Of a stretch of 37,162 nt of DNA, positions 25,959 through 36,945 are shown in pieces. Position numbers and translations under genes: made by a program. Origin of the DNA: Tannerella forsythia (lineage in GTDB: Bacteria; Bacteroidota; Bacteroidia; Bacteroidales; Tannerellaceae). A model generated the notes under the pieces. That model ran no database searches. It had not been told where the DNA came from and worked only from the letters and a program-made list of their open reading frames with translations. Position 1 is the first letter of the stretch; every line of letters begins with the position of its first letter. The DNA lies in contig NZ_RQYN01000048.1 of NCBI RefSeq assembly GCF_003860135.1, positions 1 to 37,162 of the forward strand. The letters run 5' to 3'.

Positions 25959-25987
25959 CAAAAGTAATCAAAAAAAGATAAACACAA
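25959..25987 (-). promoter_or_regulatory. Putative promoter of the rseC-rnfBCDGEA operon
   Basis: On the minus strand a TTG at 25987-25985 and TACTTTTG at 25966-25959 are separated by 18 bases. This fits the Bacteroidota -33/-7 pattern better than most promoters here. Initiation near 25954 gives about 35 bases before the rseC ATG. Confidence 0.6.
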
Positions 25988-26093
25988 CACCTTAAAATGA
26001 TATTTTTTGTTAAATGTCACAGGGCGGCATTTCGGGAACAACAAGATCACCTTTTTTATTCAAAAAAAAGCGAAACATGCCAATCTGTATAAG

Positions 26094-27632
26094 TTACCAA
26101 ACATACCGCAGACCAAAACTGAGGGTCTCGTTTGTCTGGAGATATGAATTATACCCCTTCGTTTTCGTCACGCTGTCATCGAAACGCAAATGAACATTGA
26201 TCATCGTCGAAAAGTAACGGCTGATAGCCATATCCAACGTATTTTCAAATTCGGCTAAAACATTCTTATATGTCGTGTTGTAATAAAACCGCGACTTCCA
26301 GGTAACGTTCCGATTCGGTTTCAATACCATATCCATACGCACGGTAGAACCGAGCCTATTCAACGATTTCTCGTATCCCCCTTGGCTATCTTTCTGAAAG
26401 CCGTGCACTCCTCGGTTGATGTTATCATCCACACTGGCCATATACGTATACGATATGGGAGCGACATTAACGGCTAACTTCAACGAACGGCCTCTTTTCG
26501 CGTATTTCTTGTTCAGATCATATTTCATACCAAGCCCCATGTTGATGATATAAGGCGAGAGAAACGCCACTTGCTTTTTCATTGTATTCTTCTTATAGTT
26601 CGTAAATAATGGAGCCTTGAATTCAAAGTCGACCGTATAATACCACTTGCTCCATGCTCTATAGCCGAAGTTACTGTAGAATCGGAGCAGGTTGTCTCCG
26701 AACTTATGATTTCGGAGTGTATCGTCCGATGCCGTATATACACTCATATCGACTTGAAGCAGGTTTTTGAGTTGGAACCGGTTTCGCGCATAATTGTATT
26801 GAAACAGATTTTTACTCAGAATATTCAAATTGCTCGTACCATCTTTGTACCAGTTGGGCGAAACGTAGTTTTGGGAAAACTTGAGAGATGCTTCGAACAA
26901 GGAAGTCCAATACCGTCGGTCGGGGATAAACTTGGTGGGAGCCGTATAGTCGTCCGGACTCGTTTCTATCTTATGAACAGGGATCTGCACATCTTCTTTC
27001 TGCCAAATATGCCTTGTCTTTTCTTGGGGCAGATGTTCGGCGCTGTAACGGAAATAATCGGGGTGATGACGCCGTACATAACGGTAGGCATAATCTTGGA
27101 TAATCCCTCTCCGCCGGAATGCTTCGAACATCTTGAAAGGAACATACGGAGGTTGTGTCCATGATATTTCGTTCAGATCTTTCGGCTCATAAAAATGAAT
27201 TTCTTCCGGTTGAACTAAATTTTCTTTTTTAAAGAGGACGGGCATAAACAAACGGTTCACGATAATCGTATCGCGAAAAGTATACCCTTCCGGTATGGCA
27301 TTGTGCGAATTATCCCAATGCCTCGACCAATAGATCGCCTCGTCCGACATGAGGAGGGTACGCTTGCGAATCGCACGATGAGATGAGGAAGTCGTATCTT
27401 TTTCTACCGTGTGCGAATTCGCAACGGTCTCTGTCACGACAGAATCGACCGGGAGCTCTATCGGCACTAAGCGAGGTTTCGGTATCGGAACCGTATCCGG
27501 TTGATTGCTTTTTTCAATCAGCCGACGAATCTTTTCATTGAAATTGAGATCTTGTGCTCTTACCGGAAGTACCGCATATAGACACGCTGTGATGGAAATA
27601 TAAAAAAATGTCCGTTGTATTGTTGTCTTCAT
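26094..27632 (-). CDS. DUF3078 family outer-membrane-type protein
   Basis: The 512-residue protein has a signal peptide (start MKTTIQRTFFY, cleavage probably after VRA near residue 26), a polar linker rich in Pro, Thr and Ser, and a C-terminal half made of alternating beta strands. The SQNYVSPNWYKDGTSNLN segment is the family hallmark I associate with DUF3078. The final residues end in Trp (SFGLRYVW), fitting an outer-membrane beta barrel. Its function is unknown. The start at 27632 gives the signal peptide; an ATG at 27668 would add 12 residues and lies upstream of a likely promoter. It is divergent from the cytolysin-like gene. Confidence 0.8.
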   Translation of the reverse strand: MKTTIQRTFFYISITACLYAVLPVRAQDLNFNEKIRRLIEKSNQPDTVPIPKPRLVPIELPVDSVVTETVANSHTVEKDTTSSSHRAIRKRTLLMSDEAIYWSRHWDNSHNAIPEGYTFRDTIIVNRLFMPVLFKKENLVQPEEIHFYEPKDLNEISWTQPPYVPFKMFEAFRRRGIIQDYAYRYVRRHHPDYFRYSAEHLPQEKTRHIWQKEDVQIPVHKIETSPDDYTAPTKFIPDRRYWTSLFEASLKFSQNYVSPNWYKDGTSNLNILSKNLFQYNYARNRFQLKNLLQVDMSVYTASDDTLRNHKFGDNLLRFYSNFGYRAWSKWYYTVDFEFKAPLFTNYKKNTMKKQVAFLSPYIINMGLGMKYDLNKKYAKRGRSLKLAVNVAPISYTYMASVDDNINRGVHGFQKDSQGGYEKSLNRLGSTVRMDMVLKPNRNVTWKSRFYYNTTYKNVLAEFENTLDMAISRYFSTMINVHLRFDDSVTKTKGYNSYLQTNETLSFGLRYVW

Positions 27633-27655
27633 TATTGATATATCAATTGAGCGTA

Positions 27656-27663
27656 CAAAATTA
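27656..27663 (-). promoter_or_regulatory. Putative -7 element for the DUF3078 gene
   Basis: The minus strand reads TAATTTTG, fitting TAnnTTTG, about 24 bases before the chosen ATG at 27632. No good -33 TTG is seen. Confidence 0.35.
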
Positions 27664-27716
27664 GACAAAAAGCGGAATATTCTGCACCGGAAGCGTAAAA
27701 AGCCCTCGTGTTTTCG

Positions 27717-27724
27717 TATATTTG
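27717..27724 (+). promoter_or_regulatory. Second promoter-like element upstream of the cytolysin-like gene
   Basis: TATATTTG fits TAnnTTTG. If used, it would start a transcript near 27730 with about 145 bases of leader before the lipoprotein gene, or a separate short RNA. There is no supporting -33 element. Confidence 0.25.
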
Positions 27725-27840
27725 CAGAACATCATCACGTATATGTAATCTGCAATCTGCCGGATCATTTATTTTAGGACAGAGAGACCCGAATTGAATA
27801 AAATAGTATAAAAACATAAGAAAAGTTCTGTTGAGTTTTT

Positions 27841-27848
27841 TACCTTTG
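27841..27848 (+). promoter_or_regulatory. Putative -7 element for the cytolysin-like lipoprotein gene
   Basis: TACCTTTG fits TAnnTTTG, placing the transcript start near 27853, about 24 bases before the ATG at 27877. The expected -33 TTG is not evident at the usual distance. Confidence 0.5.
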
Positions 27849-27876
27849 CCTCTGTGAAAATATCAAGTTTAAGAAA

Positions 27877-29244
27877 ATGATCGAAAAAAACTTTACTTTA
27901 ACAGGTCGGATACTAAAGGAAAAAGCATCCGCCACAATGGAAAAACCGGCATCTGCCGTATTGACATCCACAAAAAGTGTTTCCAAGCTTTCGGGAATAT
28001 GTTTTTTAGCTCTTCTCTTGCTATTTGCATGCAAAGAGGAGGAACGCCTCAAACCGTTTATCACGGTCGACAAAGAACATTTGGCTGTAGATGCTTTGGG
28101 CAGGGAGGATACGGTTCGGATTGCGTCGAATATTCAATGGACTGCCAGCGATATACCGGACTGGTGTACGATACAGGAAGAACGAAATCCTGAAAACAGT
28201 TTAATCAGAATCAAAATAACTCCCAATAAAACGAAAAATACCAGAGAGGCGCGAATAAAAATATCCGGGGAACTGGTAGAAAAACATATCATTATTGTGC
28301 AGGCATATCGAAAAAAAGATAAGCAAATCATCTGGCAGCACCTTCCGACTTGTTGGTTCAACGATGTTAACTATACGCAGGGAAAAGACGGGGTTGAACG
28401 TTTCTATACTTTTTCCGGCGAAGATATTTTTATCAATCAGGCTATCCGAGACAAAATTTATCCCGGCAATCTGATAAAAAACAAAATGGAGAGACCCACC
28501 GAATTGACAGAATATCACCAATATACGTATAACCCGATTCAACTTGCCTTTCTTGCCGGTATTCATATCTCGGTTAAAAAAACGGTACCGTCGATAAAAG
28601 CGTTGAATGAATTTGTAGATGAGATGATAAAGACTAAACCATTGAAGCAGAACATGGGATTTTATTACTCCAACACCCCTGTTAAATACACGACGTACAG
28701 ACAGCTTCATCTCTTAGGAATGGGTAATCTCGGTGTCGAACTCGACAAATTGATCTCCGGCTCTTCCTACCGGCAGAAAGAAATGCCTGAAAATGAGGAG
28801 GGATACATCTTTTCATACAGCGTGAAGTTGTTTAATATTTTCATGGAACTTCCAACCGATGGTCTCCTTATTAAGGAGAAGATTACTGACAAAAACATAC
28901 TAAATTCGCTCTGTTATATTGATAATATAAGTTATGGCAGAACAGCTTATCTGATTATCGAAACAGACGAAGAGGAGGAAACCGTAAGAACCATTGTCGG
29001 GAAAGTGCAAAGAAAAGAGGCATTAAACAAACAGGAGCAATCGGTCGTTGATGGAGCGAAACTGTATTATCTGCACTATAACAGCCGGAAAGAACTGCGA
29101 GCCGAAAAAGGAGGTGCCGAAATCATCACCCGGTATACGGAAAGCATAAATAAAGGGGCTATTATCCCGCTTACATTTTCAGTTGTGAATTACGACCATT
29201 TCTTGCCGGATAGAACAATGCATCTGCACCTACATTTGCCTTAG
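27877..29244 (+). CDS. Lipoprotein with BACON domain and CDC-like (thiol-activated cytolysin) core lacking domain 4
   Basis: The 455-residue protein has a long N-terminal stretch, a hydrophobic segment with a lipobox ending LLFAC (Cys52), a BACON domain (about 58-146, with the SNIQWTASDIPDWCTI core), then about 300 residues that match the pore-forming core of cholesterol-dependent cytolysins. Landmarks in order are IYPGNL (194-199), KALNEFVDEM, LGVELDKL (285-292), SYSVKLFNIFMELP, and NISYGRTAYLIIET (Tyr353), which corresponds to the cytolysin NVAYGRTxYVKLET block. It ends after the last core strand (HLHLHLP), so the cholesterol-binding domain 4 and its Trp-rich undecapeptide are absent. A second start at ATG 27937 would give a more usual lipoprotein signal. 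The gene is AT-rich compared with its neighbours. The family call rests on recalled motifs. Confidence 0.72.
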   Translation: MIEKNFTLTGRILKEKASATMEKPASAVLTSTKSVSKLSGICFLALLLLFACKEEERLKPFITVDKEHLAVDALGREDTVRIASNIQWTASDIPDWCTIQEERNPENSLIRIKITPNKTKNTREARIKISGELVEKHIIIVQAYRKKDKQIIWQHLPTCWFNDVNYTQGKDGVERFYTFSGEDIFINQAIRDKIYPGNLIKNKMERPTELTEYHQYTYNPIQLAFLAGIHISVKKTVPSIKALNEFVDEMIKTKPLKQNMGFYYSNTPVKYTTYRQLHLLGMGNLGVELDKLISGSSYRQKEMPENEEGYIFSYSVKLFNIFMELPTDGLLIKEKITDKNILNSLCYIDNISYGRTAYLIIETDEEEETVRTIVGKVQRKEALNKQEQSVVDGAKLYYLHYNSRKELRAEKGGAEIITRYTESINKGAIIPLTFSVVNYDHFLPDRTMHLHLHLP

Positions 29245-29287
29245 GCCCCCTCCTGTTTTTCTTTTCGACGGTTTTGGCCTACTTTTG
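29231..29287 (+). promoter_or_regulatory. Two candidate -7 elements before the MutS-like gene
   Basis: TACATTTG (29231-29238) and TACTTTTG (29280-29287) both fit TAnnTTTG. The first would give a leader of about 50 bases. The second would start the transcript within a few bases of the ATG at 29295, implying an almost leaderless message. Only one may be real. Confidence 0.35.
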
Positions 29288-29294
29288 CCCCGTT

Positions 29295-31100
29295 ATGATG
29301 GAAGAAGTGATTCGATTTTACGACGAGCAGATAACAAAGTATACCGCTATACGCCAACGCTTGAAACGACGGATGTATCATGTCGGTACGCTACGGCTCT
29401 TTCTTTTTGTTACGGCCATAATCATATTATGGTTTTTCTGGGAAGCAGGATGGATAACGCTAACTTCATGGACGGCTGCATTTGCATTGCCTTTTATGGC
29501 ACTATTGATCTACCATACGAAGCTGTCGGAAAAGAAAGCGTACGCGGAAGGCATGACACAGCTCAATACGGACGAGAAAAAGGCGTTGAATTATGATTTC
29601 AGCGCCTTTGAGGGAGCGCCGGAACGAATCGACACGCAACACCCTTTTACACTCGATCTGGATGTGTTCGGTACGCAGTCACTCTTTCAAAGCATCAATC
29701 GAACCGTCACTTCGATCGGCGAATCGTTTCTGGCCGAATGGTTTATGCATCCGCTGGAAACAAAGCGAGAGATTTTAACCCGTCAGCAGGCTGTGCGCGA
29801 GTTGACCGGAAAAGTAGCGTTCAGACAAGATTTTTACGTCACGGGCATTGGGTGCAAAGGGCATCGTGACGATCTGATACAGTTAAAGACCTTGACCGGA
29901 AAGGCCGCGGACGCCTCGTCCTTCGGCGCTGTATGGCGAGCGATGCTTTGGTTGGTGCCTTCGGCATGGTTGGCCATAATCGCCGGCATCGGTTTCGGGT
30001 GGCTGCCCGGTTGGACAGCCGGAGCGATGGTTGCCCTCAGTTTTTTGATCGCGAATCTTCCGGGGCGCAAGATTCATCAGCTATGTCGTTCGATCGACAA
30101 GATGGAGCAACTGCTACGGTCTTATTCCGTACTGATCGGGAAGATAGAACAGGAGACATTCGATGCGCCTCTCCTCTCCTCGCTGCAACAGCGATTCGTT
30201 TCGGAGAAAACAAGCGCTTCACGTGCCATCCGCCGTATGTCGCGCATCATCGGTGCGCTGGATCAACGATACAGTACAATCGGTATCATTTTAAACCTGC
30301 TCTATCTGCGCAATATGCGTCAAGTCATGCTGATGGAACAATGGCTTCGCACTCATTCGGCGCATTTCGATGCCTGGTTCGAGGCCTTGGCGCAGACGGA
30401 TGCCTTATGTTCGCTGGGAGGTTTTGCCTTCAATCACCCCGACTACCCCTATCCTGCTATCGCAGAGACATATTTCACGATGGAAGGAGAAGCATTGGGA
30501 CATCCCCTATTGCATCGTGAAAAATGCGTGCGTAACGACGTACGCATCTCAAAACATCCGTATTTTATGGTTGTTACGGGGGCAAACATGGCCGGCAAAA
30601 GCACTTATCTGCGTACGATCGGTGTTAATGTCCTGCTGGCCTGCATGGGGATGCCCGTATGCGCCCGCTCCCTGACCGTCTATCCCGCCCAACTGGTGAC
30701 CAGCCTGCGCACAGCCGATTCGCTCGTCGCCAACGAATCGTATTTTTTTGCCGAACTCAAACGATTGAAAATGATTATCGACCGATTGAACGCGGGAGAG
30801 AAACTTTTTATCATCCTCGACGAAATCCTGAAAGGAACGAATTCGAAAGATAAACAGAAAGGGTCGCTGGCGTTGATGAAGCAGTTGGTTGCCAAACAAG
30901 CCTGCGGCATCATTGCCACCCACGACCTGCTGCTCGGCACGCTTGAAGACGAATTTCCGCACGATATCAAAAACTACCGTTTCGAAGCCGATATTACGGA
31001 TGATACGCTTACGTTCTCGTACCGGATGCGCGAGGGCGTTGCCCGCAATATGAACGCCAGTTTCCTGATGAAGAAAATGGGGATTACGCTTTCCGAATAA
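29295..31100 (+). CDS. Membrane-anchored MutS-like ATPase
   Basis: The 601-residue protein has a MutS-type ATPase domain at its C-terminus: Walker A GANMAGKSTYLRT, Walker B LFIILDEILKGTNS, a following His switch region (IIATHD), and an upstream MutS core helix region. It lacks the mismatch-recognition domain of MutS1 and the Smr nuclease of MutS2. The N-terminal part has two hydrophobic pairs (about 35-80 and 215-265) that look like membrane helices, so it may sit at the inner membrane. Such proteins occur across Bacteroidetes, but their role is not known. The ATG at 29295 (or 29298) is chosen over an upstream TTG at 29274. Confidence 0.85.
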   Translation: MMEEVIRFYDEQITKYTAIRQRLKRRMYHVGTLRLFLFVTAIIILWFFWEAGWITLTSWTAAFALPFMALLIYHTKLSEKKAYAEGMTQLNTDEKKALNYDFSAFEGAPERIDTQHPFTLDLDVFGTQSLFQSINRTVTSIGESFLAEWFMHPLETKREILTRQQAVRELTGKVAFRQDFYVTGIGCKGHRDDLIQLKTLTGKAADASSFGAVWRAMLWLVPSAWLAIIAGIGFGWLPGWTAGAMVALSFLIANLPGRKIHQLCRSIDKMEQLLRSYSVLIGKIEQETFDAPLLSSLQQRFVSEKTSASRAIRRMSRIIGALDQRYSTIGIILNLLYLRNMRQVMLMEQWLRTHSAHFDAWFEALAQTDALCSLGGFAFNHPDYPYPAIAETYFTMEGEALGHPLLHREKCVRNDVRISKHPYFMVVTGANMAGKSTYLRTIGVNVLLACMGMPVCARSLTVYPAQLVTSLRTADSLVANESYFFAELKRLKMIIDRLNAGEKLFIILDEILKGTNSKDKQKGSLALMKQLVAKQACGIIATHDLLLGTLEDEFPHDIKNYRFEADITDDTLTFSYRMREGVARNMNASFLMKKMGITLSE

Positions 31101-31208
31101 TGGTTGTCGATCGCTTCCCCCCTTTAAAAAACGACCGAAAAACAGCACAAAAGCATAAAGAGCAAGTGAGCTGAAAAGATGGGAAGCTGGCGATTTCCTT
31201 ATTTTTTA

Positions 31209-31216
31209 TACTTTTG
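31209..31216 (+). promoter_or_regulatory. Putative -7 element for the yceI-like gene
   Basis: TACTTTTG fits TAnnTTTG. Transcription near 31221 leaves about 9 bases before the first in-frame ATG (31230) and about 21 before the ATG at 31242, favouring the latter. Confidence 0.5.
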
Positions 31217-31241
31217 CCCGTTCAATTAAATGATGTATAAA

Positions 31242-31751
31242 ATGAAAGGAATATTATTCGGAATAATGGCATTATTATTCCAGTTTTCAGTTGCTCAGAA
31301 CGAAACGCCTCAGGTGTCGTTTCAGGTAAAAAAAGGTTTTTCTACGGTCAAAGGCACATTTGAAAAAGTAGACTATACGATTGATTTATCGTCGGCCACA
31401 CCTTCGGCGCAAGGCAAAGCCGAGATACGCTCCATTTCGACCGGGAACAGCCGGCGCGACGCTCACCTGCAAACGGAGAACTGGTTCTTCGCCGAAAAGT
31501 ATCCGACGGTCGATGTACGTTCGCAACGCATCACGAAGCAAAGCGACGGTCTGTATACGGGTACGTTCGAGATCGATATCAAAGGAACCAAAGAAGTGAA
31601 AGAGATTACGTTCGAAGTCGTAGAAGAAGCCGGCAAAAAGGTGTTAAAAACCGAATTCGAGCTCTCCCTGAAAACATTTCATATCGGGTCGGGCATCCTT
31701 AAATCCTTGATCGGGGATACCGTAAAAGTAAAAGTAGCCTTGCCTTTTTGA
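31242..31751 (+). CDS. YceI-family periplasmic protein
   Basis: The protein has about 169 residues. A signal peptide (MKGILFGIMALLFQFSVAQ) is followed by a YceI/lipocalin-like beta barrel, with the DAHLQTENWFFAEKYPTV segment that is characteristic of the family. YceI proteins bind long polyprenyl or isoprenoid-like lipids in the periplasm. In-frame ATGs at 31230 and 31233 are alternatives, giving up to 173 residues. The gene stands between the MutS-like gene and pyrG with its own promoter-like element. Confidence 0.88.
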   Translation: MKGILFGIMALLFQFSVAQNETPQVSFQVKKGFSTVKGTFEKVDYTIDLSSATPSAQGKAEIRSISTGNSRRDAHLQTENWFFAEKYPTVDVRSQRITKQSDGLYTGTFEIDIKGTKEVKEITFEVVEEAGKKVLKTEFELSLKTFHIGSGILKSLIGDTVKVKVALPF

Positions 31752-31781
31752 CGAAAAGGTTCCCAAATAATTCTCACGAAA

Positions 31782-31814
31782 CTTGCGGAAAATAGTCGAA
31801 AATCCGTATCTTTG
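31782..31814 (+). promoter_or_regulatory. Putative promoter of pyrG
   Basis: A TTG at 31782-31784 and TATCTTTG at 31807-31814 are 22 bases apart, close to the Bacteroidota -33/-7 spacing. Initiation near 31819 gives a leader of about 18 bases before the GTG start at 31837. Confidence 0.6.
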
Positions 31815-31824
31815 CCACTTCTAA

Positions 31825-33475
<1,651 letters not shown>

Positions 33476-33484
33476 AAAGAAGAT

Positions 33485-35437
33485 ATGTCATTAGATAAAA
33501 ATACGATTATCGGTTTTATCCTGATCGGGGTGGTTTTGTTTCTGTTCACGTGGCTGAACCGTCCGACTCAGGAACAAATAGAAGCTCAGCAACATTATAG
33601 AGACTCACTGGCTCGGGTAGAGCAGGCGCGTCTCGAAGCACTGAACCAACCCGCGAAAGAAACGCAGCTGACCGCCACGGAAACGTTGGAAGGTTTACCC
33701 GATTCGGTGCGTACCGAAAGACTTCGTCAGCATTTCGGAGATTTTGCCGCGTCCGCCGAAGGTACGGAAGAGTTCGTAACCCTCGAAAACGACCAAATCG
33801 AAGTAAAAATCAGCAGCAAGGGCGGTAAACTCTCTTACGCGCGACTGAAAGAATATACGACTTGGGACAAACAGCCGCTCGTGCTCTTCGACGGCGTCGA
33901 CGAGTCCGATTTCGGCATCACGATGGTATCGGCCAATCAGCGCGTCATCAATACATCCGATCTTTACTTTACCCCTATCCCGAGTGCCGACGGCCGTTCG
34001 GTCGTGATGCGATTAGCCATCGACGAGGGACGCTATATGGATTTCACCTATACGCTCGAACCCGACAACTACATGCTCCGTTACACGATCGAGAGCGCGG
34101 GACTGAACGGTATTCTCGCGCCGAGCACGCACTCGCTCGATTTTACGTGGAGGCAGAAGACCCGCAAGCTCGAGCACGGACGAAAATACGAAGACCAGTA
34201 CACCGGTCTGTACTACAAATACGCGGCTGACGACGTAGACAAGCTGAGCGAATCGAAAGAAGACAGCAAACAAATCGCCAACCGACTGAAATGGATCGGC
34301 TATAAAAACAAATACTTCGCCACGGTACTCATTGCCGACGAGGCGTTCACCGCCACCACGCTCGAATCGCGTTTGCTCACCGACACCGCGCACCTGAAAG
34401 AATTTAAGACGACGACTTCGGTCGATTTCGACCTGACCGCCCGCAAAAGCATCGGCTTCCGTTATTTCATCGGGCCGAACAAGTACCATCTGCTCAGCGA
34501 ATACGACGACGGCGTGGCCAAAGACCACGAGCTGTCGCTCGACGAGCTCGTGCCGATGGGTTATAAATGGGTGCGCCCCATCAATAAATACTTCGTGATG
34601 CCGATCTTCGATTTCCTGAGCCGGTATATCGCCAACTACGGACTGATTATTTTCTTACTGACGCTGATCGTCAAATTCGTGCTGTTCCCGCTGACGTACA
34701 AATCGTATCTTTCGACGGCGAAGATGCGCGTCTTGCGTCCGCAGGTCGAAGAGCTGAAAACGAAGTACCCGAAGAAAGAACAGGCCATGGAGTTGCAGAG
34801 AGCGACAATGGAACTGTATAACCGTGCCGGCGCCAGTCCGATGAGCGGCTGTCTGCCCATGTTGTTACAGTTACCGATTCTGATCGCGCTCTACGGACTC
34901 TTCCCCACCTCGATCGAGTTGCGCCAGCAATCGTTCCTCTGGGCCAAAGACCTCTCGACGTTCGACGCCGTGTTCTCGTGGAATACCGATATCCCGCTCA
35001 TCACGTCGTTCATGGGAAATCATATCAGCCTGTTCTGCTTGCTGATGACCATCGTGCAGATTGTTTATTCGAAGATCAACATGAACATGAGCAACACCGG
35101 TCAGCAGCAGATGCCCGGAATGGCGATGATGACGTACATGATGCCGATCATGCTTTTCTTCATGTTCAATCAGGCATCGGCCGGACTGAGTTACTACTTC
35201 CTGATCTCGACGCTGATCACGATTTTGCAGACCATCTCGATCCGTTTCATGGTGAACGAAGAGAAACTGCTGGCCAAACTGGAAGAGAACAAAAAGAAGC
35301 CTCGCAAACGTGCCGGATGGATGGAACGGATGGCCGAGATGCAGCGCAAGCAGCAGGCCGAGTTGGAGCGTCAGCAGAAGCAACGCGCCAAACAGAAGCA
35401 GGCGCATAACTACAAACGTCAGGAAAGGAATAAGTAA
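33485..35437 (+). CDS. yidC: Membrane protein insertase YidC
   Basis: YidC inserts and folds inner-membrane proteins, alone or with Sec. The 650-residue protein has the Gram-negative layout: one N-terminal helix, a large periplasmic beta-rich domain (about 55-350), then the conserved five-helix insertase core with [17 protein letters not shown], a [11 protein letters not shown] segment, and later membrane helices. A long basic, Gln-rich C-terminal tail probably contacts the ribosome. An RBS-like AAGGAAG lies before the ATG. Confidence 0.97.
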   Translation: MSLDKNTIIGFILIGVVLFLFTWLNRPTQEQIEAQQHYRDSLARVEQARLEALNQPAKETQLTATETLEGLPDSVRTERLRQHFGDFAASAEGTEEFVTLENDQIEVKISSKGGKLSYARLKEYTTWDKQPLVLFDGVDESDFGITMVSANQRVINTSDLYFTPIPSADGRSVVMRLAIDEGRYMDFTYTLEPDNYMLRYTIESAGLNGILAPSTHSLDFTWRQKTRKLEHGRKYEDQYTGLYYKYAADDVDKLSESKEDSKQIANRLKWIGYKNKYFATVLIADEAFTATTLESRLLTDTAHLKEFKTTTSVDFDLTARKSIGFRYFIGPNKYHLLSEYDDGVAKDHELSLDELVPMGYKWVRPINKYFVMPIFDFLSRYIANYGLIIFLLTLIVKFVLFPLTYKSYLSTAKMRVLRPQVEELKTKYPKKEQAMELQRATMELYNRAGASPMSGCLPMLLQLPILIALYGLFPTSIELRQQSFLWAKDLSTFDAVFSWNTDIPLITSFMGNHISLFCLLMTIVQIVYSKINMNMSNTGQQQMPGMAMMTYMMPIMLFFMFNQASAGLSYYFLISTLITILQTISIRFMVNEEKLLAKLEENKKKPRKRAGWMERMAEMQRKQQAELERQQKQRAKQKQAHNYKRQERNK

Positions 35438-35499
35438 ACCGCGCCCCGACGTTTTTAAGACGGAATAACAAAAAAGGAATACGACAAACAGGCAAAGAC

Positions 35500-36258
35500 A
35501 TGAAATTTCTGGGCATTATACCGGCACGCTACGCCTCCACCCGCTTTCCGGGTAAGCCGCTGGCCGATATGGACGGACAACCGATGATCCGTCGCGTCTA
35601 CGAACAGGTGCAGGAAACGGTCGACCGCCTGTATGTCGCGACCGACGACGCGCGCATCGAAGCGGCCGTTAAAGCCTTCGGCGGAGAAGTGGTGATGACT
35701 TCCGAGACGCACCGCAGCGGCACCGACCGTTGCTACGAAGCATCGACGAAAGTGGGCGAAGGATTCGACGTCGTCATCAATATTCAGGGAGACGAGCCGT
35801 TTATTCGTCCGCAACAAATCGAGCGACTGAAGGAATGCTTCTCTTCGCCCGAAGTACAAATCGCCACGCTCGCGAAAGCCTTCGCGAAAGACGACGATTT
35901 CGAGGCCGCGCTCTTCAATCCCAACACCCCGAAGGTCGTCATGAACAAGAACGGAGACGCGCTTTATTTCAGCCGCTCCATCATCCCCTACATCCGCGGA
36001 AAGGTACATACCGAGTGGCTGGTGCACCACGTGTTCTACAAACACATCGGGCTGTACGCGTACCGTACCGGCGTGTTGAGCGAAATCGCGCGCCTGCCGC
36101 AATCGTCGCTCGAGCAGGCCGAGAGCCTTGAGCAGCTGCGCTGGTTGGAGAATGGCTACCGCATCCGCGTAGGCATCACCGAACAGGAAACCATCGGCAT
36201 CGATACGCCCGACGATATGGAACGCGCCATCGCCTTTCTAAGAAGTCAGGCCAAGTAA
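35500..36258 (+). CDS. kdsB: CMP-Kdo synthetase (3-deoxy-manno-octulosonate cytidylyltransferase)
   Basis: KdsB joins Kdo to CMP from CTP, the activation step for the LPS inner core. The 252-residue protein starts with the nucleotide-binding motif [16 protein letters not shown] and has [12 protein letters not shown], the metal-binding region, and a C-terminal [11 protein letters not shown] segment. Its substrate CTP is made by PyrG, two genes upstream. Confidence 0.96.
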   Translation: MKFLGIIPARYASTRFPGKPLADMDGQPMIRRVYEQVQETVDRLYVATDDARIEAAVKAFGGEVVMTSETHRSGTDRCYEASTKVGEGFDVVINIQGDEPFIRPQQIERLKECFSSPEVQIATLAKAFAKDDDFEAALFNPNTPKVVMNKNGDALYFSRSIIPYIRGKVHTEWLVHHVFYKHIGLYAYRTGVLSEIARLPQSSLEQAESLEQLRWLENGYRIRVGITEQETIGIDTPDDMERAIAFLRSQAK

Positions 36259-36294
36259 CACCGCCCCACACAGAGCGAAAGGCAATGCATCGCG

Positions 36295-36945
36295 ATGAAA
36301 CGGTTACATCCCATCGAAGCGTGGATAGCGGAAGGCGAACATCAGCAGCAGGATTTTAAATTCGAAGTCAGCGACAGCAAAAAAATCGCCCGAACGCTCA
36401 GCGCCTTTGCCAATACCGACGGCGGACGACTGCTGATCGGCGTCAAAGACAACGGACACATTGCCGGCATACAGGGCGACGAGGAGTATTATATGGTCGA
36501 GGCCGCGTCGACCATGTACACACGTCCCGAAGTGCCGTTCACGGCCAAGCATTGGGAGATCAACGGCAAAACGGTACTCGAAATCAACGTCGAGCCGTGC
36601 GCCGCGCGTCCGTATCTGGCACCCGACAAGGACGATCACTACAAAGCCTATATCCGCGTGGCCGACGAGAACAAGCTGGCCAATAAAACCTTGCTCCTCT
36701 CGTGGCAAAAACGCGAAAGCGACGACGGCAATCTGCTGCGACTGACGAAACCCGTCGAAAAACTGATGCGCCACCTCGACACACACCCTTCGGTCAGCCT
36801 CCGCGAGTTTTGCCGGATCGCGCGTATCCGCTACCTCACCGCCCGAAACATCGTAAGCGACCTGATAGCCGTCGGCACCTTACGCTACATCGTGCAGAAC
36901 GGACAAATCGTTTACGAGAAAACAAAAACAACGCCCGACACATAA
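36295..36945 (+). CDS. AlbA_2 / Schlafen-type putative DNA-binding protein with C-terminal winged helix
   Basis: The 216-residue protein has an N-terminal AlbA_2 (Schlafen-like) domain: QQDFKFEVSDSKKIARTLSAFANTDGG followed by LLIGVKDNGHIAGI fits the family pattern E-x-K-x(n)-AFANT-x-GG-x-L-x-I-G-V. The C-terminal 60 residues look like a winged helix-turn-helix, so it may be a DNA-binding regulator. There are no membrane segments and no ATPase domain. It lies 36 bases after kdsB and may share its transcript. The target is unknown. Confidence 0.75.
   Translation: MKRLHPIEAWIAEGEHQQQDFKFEVSDSKKIARTLSAFANTDGGRLLIGVKDNGHIAGIQGDEEYYMVEAASTMYTRPEVPFTAKHWEINGKTVLEINVEPCAARPYLAPDKDDHYKAYIRVADENKLANKTLLLSWQKRESDDGNLLRLTKPVEKLMRHLDTHPSVSLREFCRIARIRYLTARNIVSDLIAVGTLRYIVQNGQIVYEKTKTTPDT

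Noticed and set aside
31110-31195. Long-range inverted repeat (ATCGCTTCCC with GGGAAGC-TGG-CGAT) after the MutS-like gene
   Set aside because: Arms are 60 bases apart with a 3-base interruption; it could form by chance and the T-rich run beyond it belongs to the next promoter.
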